NCBI GenBank assembly: GCA_964016875.1
Contig: OZ024726.1
Span: 33,407,503 to 33,471,502, forward strand
Direction of reading: 5' to 3'
DNA: 64,000 bases
Source: Fallopia convolvulus
Lineage: Eukaryota; Streptophyta; Magnoliopsida; Caryophyllales; Polygonaceae
The notes under the pieces are model-generated. The model saw nothing but the letters and a program-made list of their open reading frames with translations. It was not told the DNA's origin and made no database searches. The position numbers were made by a program, and so were the translations under genes. This document shows positions 54,170 to 64,000 of the stretch, piece by piece (position 1 is the stretch's first letter; every line of letters starts with the position of its first letter).

Positions 54170-56077
54170 GTATTCTGTTTAACAAAAAATTCCAAATCCG
54201 TTTGAAATTTACAGAGAAAGCTAATTCTATTTCCTAAAAAAAACGGAATTCAGTTGGTTAAAAAAATGTTTTATTTCAAAATATGTATAATGGAGTACAT
54301 GTTTTAAAGATGGGATTTTCGTTGGTTTTTACTAAAAGAATTCCTTTTGTAAATTGAAAGAATTAGTTAATGGGTTCGGTTTGTATAAAAAAAATATATA
54401 AAAAAAATCTAGTTTGTTATATAGTAAAAATAAAGAAGGTGTTTATTTTTGAAGATATATGCTACGGTTAATTTTAGTATCATGAAAATAATAAATAAAT
54501 TTTTCATGACTTATTAATTATTATATTAACAAAAAGGATAATATTAATATAGTTTATAATTTCTTATAAACTTGGGTGGGGTATAGTTCCTTATGAGTCA
54601 ACCTTTTTGGTTTAACAAAATAAATCGACGGGAATTTATTTTGGGGTTGATTGAAACAGGAACAAGTTTGATTCGCATCTCGAGTGATCTTCTTTATTTT
54701 GGGGTTCCTTTTCCGCATTCGTTTTAAAAGCATGATTTCTATCATGACATTTTTAATATATGTTGGGAACTCCTATATGAAATAAAATGAATCTAGGATT
54801 TATATTGTTCTAGATTTAATGACATATTATTTCTAGTCGTACTTAGGTTACGCTAAATGGATTGTAGGGTCGTTGCCTTGTGATATGTGTGCCTAGATGA
54901 GTAGGCTTGTATGTGCGTACTTTATTTTATCCGTGTCGATTCATTCGACATCAATCTTGAGCAGTTGTTCTACCTTTAAGACCATGGTCAATACCCGCTC
55001 TCTCGATGAGGGGTGATGGCACGTAGCTCGTGCTAGTCTGGGCTTGCAACCCAACCTTTGAGTATTTTCGTGGGGTCGTAACCCACATTCTATCTTTTGA
55101 GTATTTCGTGGGGCCGTAACCCACATTCTGTCTTACTTAAAAAGTATGCTTAATCTCAAGTGGAACAATATTGTGATCCTTAAAATTAGTAGAGCTTAAA
55201 TAGGCGCCCGTTGGCGACAAATAAAATGATAGGAAGGCTAGTACAAAATGGAATGCCATCCTCGCTCTCGGACTTCGTTGTCTTCTGGTTCCAATCTGAA
55301 TTCGCACAACACGTATGCGGTGAGGTTGGTTGAGATGCGTGGGGTCAACGAGGGTTTAATGAACCGACTATAACGATCTGTGTGTAACAACGTTCCCAAC
55401 ATATCTGCATTAAAGTCTGAGGCATCACCTTTGTGATGGTCTCTTATTTCCTCTTTCGAAAATTTATAATGTTTTCTTGGAAGGATGTAGCTATTGGGTT
55501 TCGACCGAATTTAATTTGGATTCCGATACCAATACCTACACTCTCTTTCTAAATAGGAACCACTTTAGAAAACCCACTTGCTTAGTCTGTCACAAGACTA
55601 ACCCGACTGTTTATTTTCCCTTGCATGGTCGGCTGATGTCAACCTATTTCTCGTCGCGGCACATCAGGTGATCTTTCCATTCAGGTTGTGAGAAGTATGT
55701 TGAAGATGGGACGAGCTGCTGTTGGATATTCTATCAAAAGTTACAAGATCAACAATTATTTCGAGTTTATGTTAAACGTGTCTAGGGTTTATTTCCTAGA
55801 TAATGTATAGGCGCAAGAGTTATTGTCTTGATGTAATTTCAAATACAAAATTTCTTGAATCTTCCGCTGTAAGATTTCACTCTCCTTTAGGAGAAGAAGT
55901 TCAATAAAAGAAAAAAAAGAAATTTTATCTCACTTTTATCCAATATTATGTTTCAATTTCTTTTATTTATTATAATTAATTGTATTAATTGTTCGGATTA
56001 AAGCCTAGGGTGGCTTCAGACTTCAAATCCGAGGTCACTGGCGTGTGACATTCCCGTTGTAAAATCGGGGTGTTACA
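53416..56077 (+). mobile_element. Chromovirus (Tekay/Del-type) LTR, about 2.66 kb
   Basis: Begins TGTAATATCCCTAATTT after a polypurine tract AAGGGGGTACTAT and ends GGGGTGTTACA, both typical of Tekay/Del elements. The long LTR has an AT-rich first half with a (TA)n tract at 54097-54167. After 56077 a short GCTGGT, which could be the start of a TGGTATCAGAGC-type site, is interrupted by copia sequence. Confidence 0.75.
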
Positions 56078-56171
56078 GCTGGTTCCCTGACTTGTTACTA
56101 ACGCTTCACGATCCAACAATTGGTATCAGAGCAAGTTTGCTCTAGATTGTGTGTTAGTGCAGGAATACAGA

Positions 56172-56975
56172 ATGAGTACCAACAACACTCACAACGTTGG
56201 GATTGGAAACAACAAGCCTCCATTTCTTGTTGTTGGAGAGTATGACCACTGGAAGATCCTCTTCGCTACTTGGCTCAAGAGCAATGACTACCAAGCCTAG
56301 TCAGTCATTGAGGATGGAGACTATGTCATTCTTACGGGCAAGAGGAACAAAAAGTCCGAGTGGGGTCCAACTGAATGGACAGGAATGGAGAAGAACTACA
56401 AGACACAAATGTTGCTCAATAATGCCTTGGGTGCTGAAGATCTACCAAGGGTGGTCAACTGCAAAACCGCCAAAGATGCATGGGAAGCCATTGAGCAAAT
56501 GCACATCGGCAGTGTACATATGAAGGAAAGCCACCAGAAAGAAGCCAAGAGGGAGTTCTAAAACTTCAAGATGAAAGATGGTGAAACCATTTCCACTTAC
56601 CAATCTCGGTTTGAGGCTTTGATGAATCGCATTAATCATCTTGGTATCGAAAAGGACATCACACATTCGGAGAAAATCTCCACGATTGTTGATGGTCTAG
56701 GTCCCAAGTATGTTGTTACCAGATGTTTGCTCAGAGAAAATCCAATCACAAAGACTTGCAAACTTCATGAGATCTTTGGAAAGCTGACAGACTATGAGCG
56801 CTACAAGAATAACAACAGTGGTACCTTAAGCTCTAACAAGGGTATTACTCTCAAGGTGGAGAAGGCCATTGAAAACATCACTGTTGGAAGGAGAGTTTAT
56901 ACATTAGAGGAGTACTCTCATGTGGCTCTCATAACCAAGAAAATGAGGGCATTCTACAAGAGAGGCAAGAAGTAA
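56172..56975 (+). pseudogene. Copia gag (UBN2-type) with in-frame stops
   Basis: Begins ATG AGT ACC and encodes KPPFLVVGEYDHWK and further gag motifs (ETISTYQSRFEALMNRI). TAG at 56298 and TAA at 56559 interrupt one otherwise continuous frame to 56975. No restored product is implied. Confidence 0.8.
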
Positions 56976-57235
56976 AGGGCGTTGAAGGAAAAAGAAAGGT
57001 CAACTCCGAGAAGAAGGAGATAAAGGACGTTACCTGTTTCAACAGGTGGAGAAGGCCATTGAAAACATCTATGCTGGAAGGAGAGTTTATACGTTAGAGG
57101 AGTACTCTCATGTGGCTCTCATAACCAAGACAATGAGGGCATTCTACAAGAGAGGCAAGAAGTAAAGGGCGTTGAAGGAAAAAGAAAGGTCAACTCCGAG
57201 AAGAAGGAGATCAAGAACGTTACCTATTTCAACTG
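56854..57235 (+). repeat. 191-bp tandem duplication in gag
   Basis: AGGTGGAGAAGGCC begins at 56854 and 57045, and the following about 190 bp repeat with a few changes, including the stop codon TAA after GKK. The duplication places a second gag tail before the KGHYVKSC segment. Confidence 0.9.
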
Positions 57236-58380
57236 AAAAGGGTCACTATGTTAAAAGTTGTCTCAAAGGTAACGAGTTTGGGAACGAGAAGAAGAAGGCC
57301 TACGTCGCTATATGGGATCTTGACTCAGACGATGAATCAGAATCAAAGATCTGTGCCATGACTCTGAAGAATGAAGATGTTAACCAAGAGGTAACTCCTG
57401 AACAATTTCTTGCTGGTTTAGAAAATGCTAAACAATATGATCTTGTCATTCTTGTTAAAAAGCTTTTTGAAGATAATTTGAAAATGCAAAATGAAATAGA
57501 AGCTGCTGATGAGAAATGTCTTGATCTTGAAGAAAAATTATCAGAGTCAACTGTTCCTGGTGTTGTTCCTTGTACTGAGTGTAAAGAATTAAAGAAGATG
57601 TTAAGACTCTCACTGAAACCAATAATGAACTTAGAACAGATTTGCTTGTTTTCAAAGTCAAAAAGGAAGAACTGGAAAATGAACTCGACAAAAGAACTCG
57701 TGTTGTATTTAATCCAGCTAAGTTTGGTATTGGTTATGGTAAAGATAAATCTGAATATCCTCCAGATGACCTTAGCTTTGAAGAAAAGATGGAAAGGAAA
57801 GCTAGGGGACTTCAATCTGCTAGAGATAAAGTTACTTATCTAGAGGTCGGGTTAAGATTCTTGAGAGTGGGTTAAATGAAAACTCAGAGTGGTATTTTGG
57901 TAGAACGACTCATAAGATATATCTAAAACAGTCTCAAGGGAACCAACACGAGTTCCTTCCAAGGAACGTGCGAAGGAACGAACCCTCCAGAACCACATCC
58001 TATGCGCTATCTTGGCGAATATTATAGGGTGTGCTATCACTGTGGTAAGGGAGGTCATGTCCAAAAGGACTGTAAGGTTAGATTAGAAGTGTCTAACAAA
58101 AAGGTTCAAAAACAGAACATAGGGAACAACAAGAAACAGTAGTCTGGTAAGAAAAATCAAGGGTATGACAAATCTCATCAGAACAAGAAGAAACCAGCTC
58201 ACCAACCATAAAAGAAGCAAGATTCTAAAACTGACAAAGGGATAAACCATGTTGATCCCTCAAACATTGCTTCTAGTTCCAAGAGTCCACAGAAAGCTAC
58301 TTTAGTTCAATCTCAAATTTATCATTCTGTGAGCTCTGCTAACCGACTCGAGAAGGCTAAGCAAGCCTGGGTCGTTAAAA
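57172..58380 (+). pseudogene. Copia gag-protease linker with zinc knuckle
   Basis: Frames encode KGHYVKSC, an acidic coiled-coil-like stretch (57300-57840), and the zinc knuckle CYHCGKGGHVQKDC (about 58029-58070). Several frame changes. Confidence 0.7.
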
Positions 58381-58381
58381 C

Positions 58382-60450
58382 GTGATTTCTTTCTTGCAGG
58401 TTGAAGTGAGGGGGAAGATCCGCTGGATCCTTGACAGCGGGTGTTCATGTCACATGACAGGGAACAAGAGTATTCTGTCCTCACTTCAGAACAATGTTGG
58501 AGGAAACATTTCCTTTGGCAACAACAATCAAGGAGAAATCATTGGAGCAGGTGAAGTCAAGCTAAATGAAAAGACTAGCGTTAAAGACGTGAGCTTGGTG
58601 AAGAGTCTTGGTTACAATCTGTTGAGTATTGCTCAACTTTGTGACCAAGGGAACAATGAGGTGTCATTTACCTCAGATGGTTGTACGATCAATAACAAGA
58701 ATTCAAGTCTTGTGGTCCTGAAGGGAAAGAGGCGCAACAATGTATATTTTGTCGACTCAAGTTTCCAACCACAAGAAGAGTTATGCTTTGTTACAATTGT
58801 TGATGAGACTGATCTTTGGCATAAAAGGTTTGGTCACGCAAATCATCGAGGAATTCACAAACTCTACTCACAAAACCTGGTGATAAGACTTCCTAAAGTT
58901 CTTGCTAGAAAAAGAAAGCTTATGTGAAGAGTGTGTGAGAGGGAAACAAAGAAAATCATCCTTTGAACCAAAGTTGTCGATCAACACTTCTCATCCTCTT
59001 GAGATGGTACACATGAATTTGTGTGGTCCCATGTGGGTGAAAAGTCATGGAGGTAGCAAGTATATTTTTGTTATTGTTGATGATTTTACTAGATATACAT
59101 TGACTCTCTTTCTAGGTTCCAAAGATGAGATGTTCATGGCATTCAAAAGCTAGATCAAGAAGGTAGAAGCATCAACAAGACAAAAATTAAAGGCTATCAG
59201 ATCGGATAACGGAACAGAGTTCAAGAATTCCATATTTCATAGCTTTTTTTATGAACATGGAGTGTCTCAGAACTTCTCTGCGGCGAGAAATCCTCAACAA
59301 AACGGTGTAGCAGAAAGAAAGAATGGAACGCTGCAAAACATGGATCGTACTATGATGTTGGCGAGTAACTTGCCTTGGTCCTTTGGGGCCGAGGCAGCCA
59401 GTACCGCTTGCTACATCATAAATCGAGCTACCATACATTCCGATTTTTCTAAAACTCCATATGAACTAATTAGGGGAAGAAAGCCAAATATTTCCCACTT
59501 GAAAGTCTTTGGATGCAGGTGCTTTGTTCACAACAACGGAAAAGGCGAGCTAAGCAAGTTTGATCAAAGGAGTGACGAAGGCATTTTTTGGGCTACGCAT
59601 CCAACAACAAGGCTTACAAGGTGTTCAATAAAAGGACAAAGAAGTTTGAAGAAAGCATTCATGTTATCTTTCACGAGTCAAAAAATGGAGGGAACCTATC
59701 AGGGAACGAAGAAGTATTGAAGGTTCTAAATTCAGACTCAGATGATGAAGTCGATCTAGATTCAAGTATGCAAGCTCCAAACGAAGAAGTCACTCCTCCC
59801 AGTCTTGATGTGGATGGAGATGACACAGGAGGTACATCGAATCCCGAAGATGATACTCCACAAAATGAAGATCAAGTGGAAGAAACATCTCCTGGAATGA
59901 CTAATCAATAGGAGCAAGAGGAGTCAAGCATAGATCCCACGCATATTGAAGTCAGAAATTATCATCAAAAGAGGGATCATCCTGTTGACAACATCATCAC
60001 TCCATACGAAAAAAGGTGTGCTTACTCGTTCCTCTCTTAAGAATTTTTGTGCTTTCAATGCGTTTATCTCTCTTGCAGCGCCGAATAATGTGAAGGAAGC
60101 ATTAAAAGATCCTGACTGGATAGTTGCTATGCAAGAGGAACTACACCAGTTTGAGAGAAACAAAGTATGGAGATCAATTCCCAAGCCAAAGCACAAGATG
60201 GCTATAGGAACAAAGTGGGTATTCAGGAACAAACTTGATGACACTAGAGCTGTCACAAGGAGCAAGGCGAGGCTTGTAGCAAAAGGGTAACATCAACAAG
60301 AAGGGATCGATTACGATGAAACGTACGCTCCTGTTGCAAGAATAGAAGCCATTCGTTTCTAATCGCCTATGCTGCTCACAAAGGATTTAAACTCTATCAA
60401 ATGGATGTGAAAACGACATTTCTGAATAGGTACCTACAAGAGGAGGTTTA
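58382..60450 (+). pseudogene. Copia protease, integrase and partial reverse transcriptase
   Basis: Protease motif ILDSGCSCHMTGN (about 58418), the pre-integrase segment LWHKRFGHANHRGIHKL (58816), integrase with IVDDFTRY, IRSDNGTEF and NGVAERKNGTLQ (58902-59500), then the RT start EALKDPDWIVAMQEEL and TKWVFRNKL (60090-60230). Stops at about 59151 and 60288 and frame shifts at 58900 and 59590. RT ends after TYKRRF-like sequence at 60450. Confidence 0.85.
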
Positions 60451-62245
60451 CACTAATACAAAAAGAGTATTTCTCACGGATCTGTTCTCAGGGATTTTTC
60501 AAAATTCCTGTAAATTAATTCAAGCTCAGGAGTTATTAAATAAACCCCCTGAGATATTTTATTTAATATTTTAATATTTTTAAAAATAAATACTCTAGGG
60601 AGTTTTTTAGCAACCCACTTAGATAAATAGATACTTTCACAGGTTTTAGTAAAAAAGCCCTTAGATATATTATCTTAAACCGCGCATTTGTTTTGAAATT
60701 TTTTTATATTCCCGCTCAAAATTTCAGAATTAACCCTAAACTATCGTTTTTTTAGAGTAACCCTAAACTATCGTTATGCGTCTATCAATTTCACCGATTG
60801 AGTGCTTGATTTGATTGATTTCGTTTCATCTTCCAAAATCGCGTCGTCTTCCGATATGTCGTTGAAGTTGGCAAATTGATCGACTTCAGTTTCCTCTAGT
60901 CTACTGCATCGATCTGCTCTTTTTAGCTGTCACTATAATCGCCAACCTTCATCGAATTCTCTTGATTTGCTTTCACTACATCAAATTGATAGACTTCGCT
61001 TGATTTGTTTGGTTCCGGACGCTGCAATTGTAATTCTATTCCCCATGGAAACCTTGAATTCTCTTGTACTACAATTGTAAGTTTTAATTTCCCATCTGTC
61101 CAATTGGAATTCTCTTGTAACGTGTAATCATAAGTCAACTCTTTTTTCCCATATGTCTTGTTTCTTTTCCTTCTCCAATCGTGCTCTCATATTTGGTATG
61201 TGAGTGACTAAATTGGTAATTACAAATTGGTAAAATTGATTGGCGTTGTATGTTGAAATCTTGTTAATCTGATTTTTCTGGTATGTGAGTGACTAAATTG
61301 GTAATTACAATTGCAGGATGGGCAGCGGGTCCATATTATTGAAAGAGATTTGACAAAGCCTGATAGAATAGTTGGGGAACTTCTCCAACCAGAAGGATAC
61401 CTAGTCGAGCAAAAAAGTTATTAGCTATATAAAAGTTATTAGCCGGTATGTGAGCTTGTGCTTTTGCCTGTTGAGAGATTGAATTAGATAGGTTAGCGGA
61501 TTTTTTTTTCAAGTTGGTAGTCCTTCTCTTCTTTTCTGATCAAAAGTTTAAAATTGGGTAGTCCCTTCTTTTGTTTTCTTATTAGCAGTGTCTTAAGTGT
61601 TGTCACTTCTCTCCTTTTCTGTTTTTCATTGCTTGATTTTTTAATTTTTCCCAAATTTCTTGTTCTTCTTACATTACTAAATGGAATTCCCTTCCTGTGT
61701 TCAGTGAAAATACTTATTGATGTTTTTAAATTTGTTTTTATTCCACAAACTCAAATTTGTTTTTGTCTAAGGCCTATTTGCAAATGATGTTGAGTTTCAT
61801 AAGTTTTCTCAGTGCTTGTGCCTTTTGTTTTGTGTTGCTGTTTCTATTGATGAAACTTGTGCACAAACAATAGAACATTCTGTTTAATAACTTGACTGAA
61901 TGCCATGTACTCTTGTTTGCGTTCGATGTTGTTTGTTGTTGACATGAAATGTGAAAAGTTTACACAATGAGTTTGGCCGCTTTCAATTTTTGGTCTTCCC
62001 TGTTCCCTATTCTATTCTAAATCGCTATTATGGTGCTTTAAAAGCTTGAGTGCGAAAGCGAAAAGACAAAATCAAAAACCTGAGATTTTCTAGAATGTGT
62101 TGGATTATCTACATCACATGCTTGTATGTGAGTGACTAAATTTAGTCTCAATGTCTTGGATTTGTAGGTATAAAGTGTTTAGAAAGCTGAGATTCTAAAC
62201 CCCAAGATTTAATTCAACAAAGTAGTTGAAGAGTAAGGAATTGTC
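60451..62245 (+). mobile_element. CACTA (En/Spm) terminus and internal sequence
   Basis: Begins CACTAATACAAAAAGAG after TTA, with imperfect repeats of CTCAGG(G/A)ATTTT and TAATTCAAGCTCAGG in the first 200 bp, as in CACTA subterminal regions. The opposite end was not seen before the copia LTR at 62246. A captured host-gene fragment lies at 61317. No transposase in the window. Confidence 0.6.
61317..61403 (+). pseudogene. Squalene epoxidase exon fragment
   Basis: After TTGCAG the frame reads DGQRVHIIERDLTKPDR and IVGELLQPEGYL, nearly identical to the FAD-binding region of plant squalene monooxygenase (usual form IVGELLQPGGYL). It is 29 codons, then diverges (VEQKSY, stop). No other exon of that gene is visible, so this looks like a fragment carried by the CACTA element rather than a gene. 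It could instead be the edge of a decayed gene copy into which transposons inserted. Confidence 0.8.
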
Positions 62246-63618
62246 TGTTCACAAGTTGCTGCTTTGTGTTAGTTTTAGTTAGTGTTGTTAGTTTAAGGTT
62301 AGATTCGGCTCTTGTAGACCCCGAAGGGTAATCAAGACGATTGAGTAGACCCCAAAGGGTAATCTCGTGAGTAGACCCGAAGGTAATCTCGTTGGGTGTA
62401 GACCACAAGGGTAATCACCACCGAATGTTGTTAGTTTATGTTAGCACAAGTTAAAATATTAAAACCATAAACAACATGACTTGTCTAGATAAGGCAACGA
62501 GTCGAAAGGATAGACCGATCTTTCCTTCAACGTTTATTGCCCCTATTAATATGCCTAGGGTATAACCACAATATCGTTGTGAGATAAAACGTTGCTATTC
62601 AATGAACATGTGACAAGCATGTATCATCATTGCATATATACGCACCTCGTTCTTCAATAAGTGTCTTGTGAATTGATGTAGAATAATCAAACACAACTCT
62701 CGTGATTTTATTAGAACTCACGACCCTCTCAAGAGAATGAATTCTCGAACCCTTGTGCAAGAGGTGCCCCATCTCTATTTATAGGCAAGAGGATGGGTGG
62801 TTATGGAGAGAGAGGATGGTAGTTAATTTGTTGAGAAAAATAAGGAGAGAAAATAGGAGGAAAAGTAGGGAGTTGGTTATAACCAACATGGTAACCTCCC
62901 TTAACAACTTTTCAAATTTCAAACTTCATCCTTATCCAAAACTCAAGGCAAAAGGCCCAAAATGGCCCATAGGCGCGCGCGGCCCATTATGGGGGGAAGC
63001 TAGCTTCGAGCTAGTTTGGCACACCCACACGCTCGAGACATGAAACGTGTGTCTCGTCACTACGAGGCTCGGTGAAGCTTTCGCGAAGCCAAAAGGTCAA
63101 CGCCCTAGCTCTAAACCAGCTCAAACCAAAAACAGCTCCTAACTTGAGCTAGCTTAAAACCGAGGTTCCAAGCTTTGGTTAGCTCTCAAATTTTGCCACA
63201 TAGTCCTTGAGCTTTATTTCTCAACCTAGGAATCATCACATTGCAAATTCATTGCATGAATCAAGCCACATTTGCAAAGCACACAAAACAGTGCACTCGG
63301 CGCGCCTAGCCTTACCGCGGCTGTCGCGCGCTTGCACCATTGCAGCGGCGCGCCGGCGCTAGTGCCTCGGCCAGTCCGCGAACCTCATGTTTGGTTCGAT
63401 CGATCAAGGCGCGCCCTTGGCGCCCTTGCACCGATGCCAACGCCGATCCACACACATGATTCCTAACCTCTCTTTCAACCCTTAGAGCTACCATTGGGTC
63501 GATCACTAGGCCGTGCCTCCCGCATGCCCCAAGCCTAAGCAATACCCTTGGTAATTCCCACACTTATCCATTTACAACTCACACCAAATGGATTGATGAC
63601 TTTCACAAATCACCAACA
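62246..63618 (-). repeat. 3' LTR of a minus-strand copia element
   Basis: In sense it starts TGTTGGTGATTTG next to a polypurine tract, contains TATAAATAGAGATG near 62770-62785 and ends in CA near 62246 (approximate). A 24-bp repeat, GTAGACC(C)CGAAGGGTAATC, occurs four times at 62314-62417. GGCGCGCC motifs lie at 62971-63415. Confidence 0.65.
62314..62417. repeat. 24-bp tandem repeat, four copies
   Basis: TAGACCCCGAAGGGTAATC and variants (CCCAAAGGG, CCCGAAGG, CCACAAGGG) with TCGTGAG-type spacers. Confidence 0.9.
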
Positions 63619-63632
63619 TTCCTCCCCCATTT
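63619..63632 (-). promoter_or_regulatory. Polypurine tract of the minus-strand copia element
   Basis: The minus strand reads AAATGGGGGAGGAA immediately before the LTR start, the expected second-strand primer. Confidence 0.7.
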
Positions 63633-64000
63633 GTGCAACGTCATAAATTTGAACTTTTATAAAACAAACTCTATGTATAGATGTAAATGTCCGTAGACTT
63701 GAATTTACAACTTGTAATCATCACATTCATGCACTAAAGAATCGTGGTACTCCTAAGGTTTGAACCACATCAACTTGTTTAAGTACATGTAGTAACTTTT
63801 ACACATGAGTTTCTTAGCGTATATGTGCTATCCTTGACGCTTTTGTAAAAAGGCTCTTTCGTCCATTATCTTCTCACATGTGCTTTAGTCAAGTAATCGT
63901 CGGACTCTTACTTGGAAGAAGCCTTATACTTCCACACATGCATAGTTGAGTCTTCTAAAGTGCCTTACATAGCAATTTCCAAAGACTCATTAATGAAACT
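63633..64000 (-). other. Internal 3' region of the copia element, cut by the window edge
   Basis: Non-coding in all frames; presumed 3' untranslated region of the element whose body lies beyond 64000. Confidence 0.4.

Larger units (their letters stand above)
56085..60450 (+). mobile_element. Broken Ty1/copia element
   Basis: About 35 bp of 5' LTR end remain, followed by the primer site TGGTATCAGAGC (56121-56132; initiator-Met tRNA type), gag, protease, integrase and the first part of reverse transcriptase. It breaks off at 60450, where a CACTA end begins. The upstream LTR is missing, replaced by chromovirus LTR sequence. Confidence 0.85.

Overview
The window is nuclear DNA of a eudicot plant. 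It has two intron-containing plant genes in a very AT-rich, repeat-dominated background, plant-type telomere repeats, and transposons of essentially every plant class. No bacterial, organellar or CRISPR-like content was seen. The species cannot be named from the sequence.

Genes. Two host genes look intact, both on the minus strand. One is a five-exon 5'-3' exonuclease-family gene at 14435-17168 (400 aa, probably organelle-targeted). The other is a two-exon leucine-rich-repeat receptor-like gene at 35678-38582 (935 aa) whose kinase domain has lost the usual catalytic motifs. Its upstream region holds three TTGACT W-box cores and a TGACGTCA element.

Layout. 1-4560: a TIR element and a degraded MULE-like element carrying a FAR1-like fragment and a tRNA-like pair. 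4560-6240: a Ulp1-transposon-like fragment next to a short-motif array. 6247-9176: a TA-flanked mariner/Stowaway-type element holding a solo Athila-type LTR (7341-8849). 9303-12607: a MULE-like element that is an inverted relative of the first, with the same tRNA-like pair. 12699-14009: Helitrons. 14435-17168: exonuclease gene. 18535-19105: hAT MITE. 20124-21113: Helitron dimer whose empty paralogous site is preserved at 40915. 21587-34275: a solo LTR split by a full-length 11.8 kb Athila-like Ty3/gypsy element (21694-33521; 1505-bp LTRs, TSD CCATC). 35678-38582: LRR receptor gene. 39075-42864: a hAT element with nested insertions and an interstitial telomere tract. 43004-43198: a SINE with a 16-bp TSD. 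43423-47272: a truncated LINE invaded by a TIR element that itself holds a solo LTR. 48250-51300: a degenerate chromovirus. 52414-56077: copia and chromovirus LTRs. 56078-60450: a broken Ty1/copia element. 60451 onward: a CACTA terminus followed by a squalene-epoxidase exon fragment. 62246-64000: the 3' LTR and flank of a minus-strand copia element.

Most notable signal. The Athila-like element carries about 13 clusters of a palindromic motif, GGTCGGTACCGACC and variants, in its LTRs, untranslated regions and the linkers of its coding regions. The same motif framework recurs in other, diverged LTRs (7341-8849 and 45207-46602). Each half-site contains ACCGAC, which is the DRE/CRT core bound by plant DREB/CBF factors. 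Other LTR-like regions carry different GC-rich palindromes (GGCGCGCC; GCGGTT/AACCGC forms). The second notable signal is a convergent pair of tRNA-like cloverleaves inside two inverted MULE-like copies.
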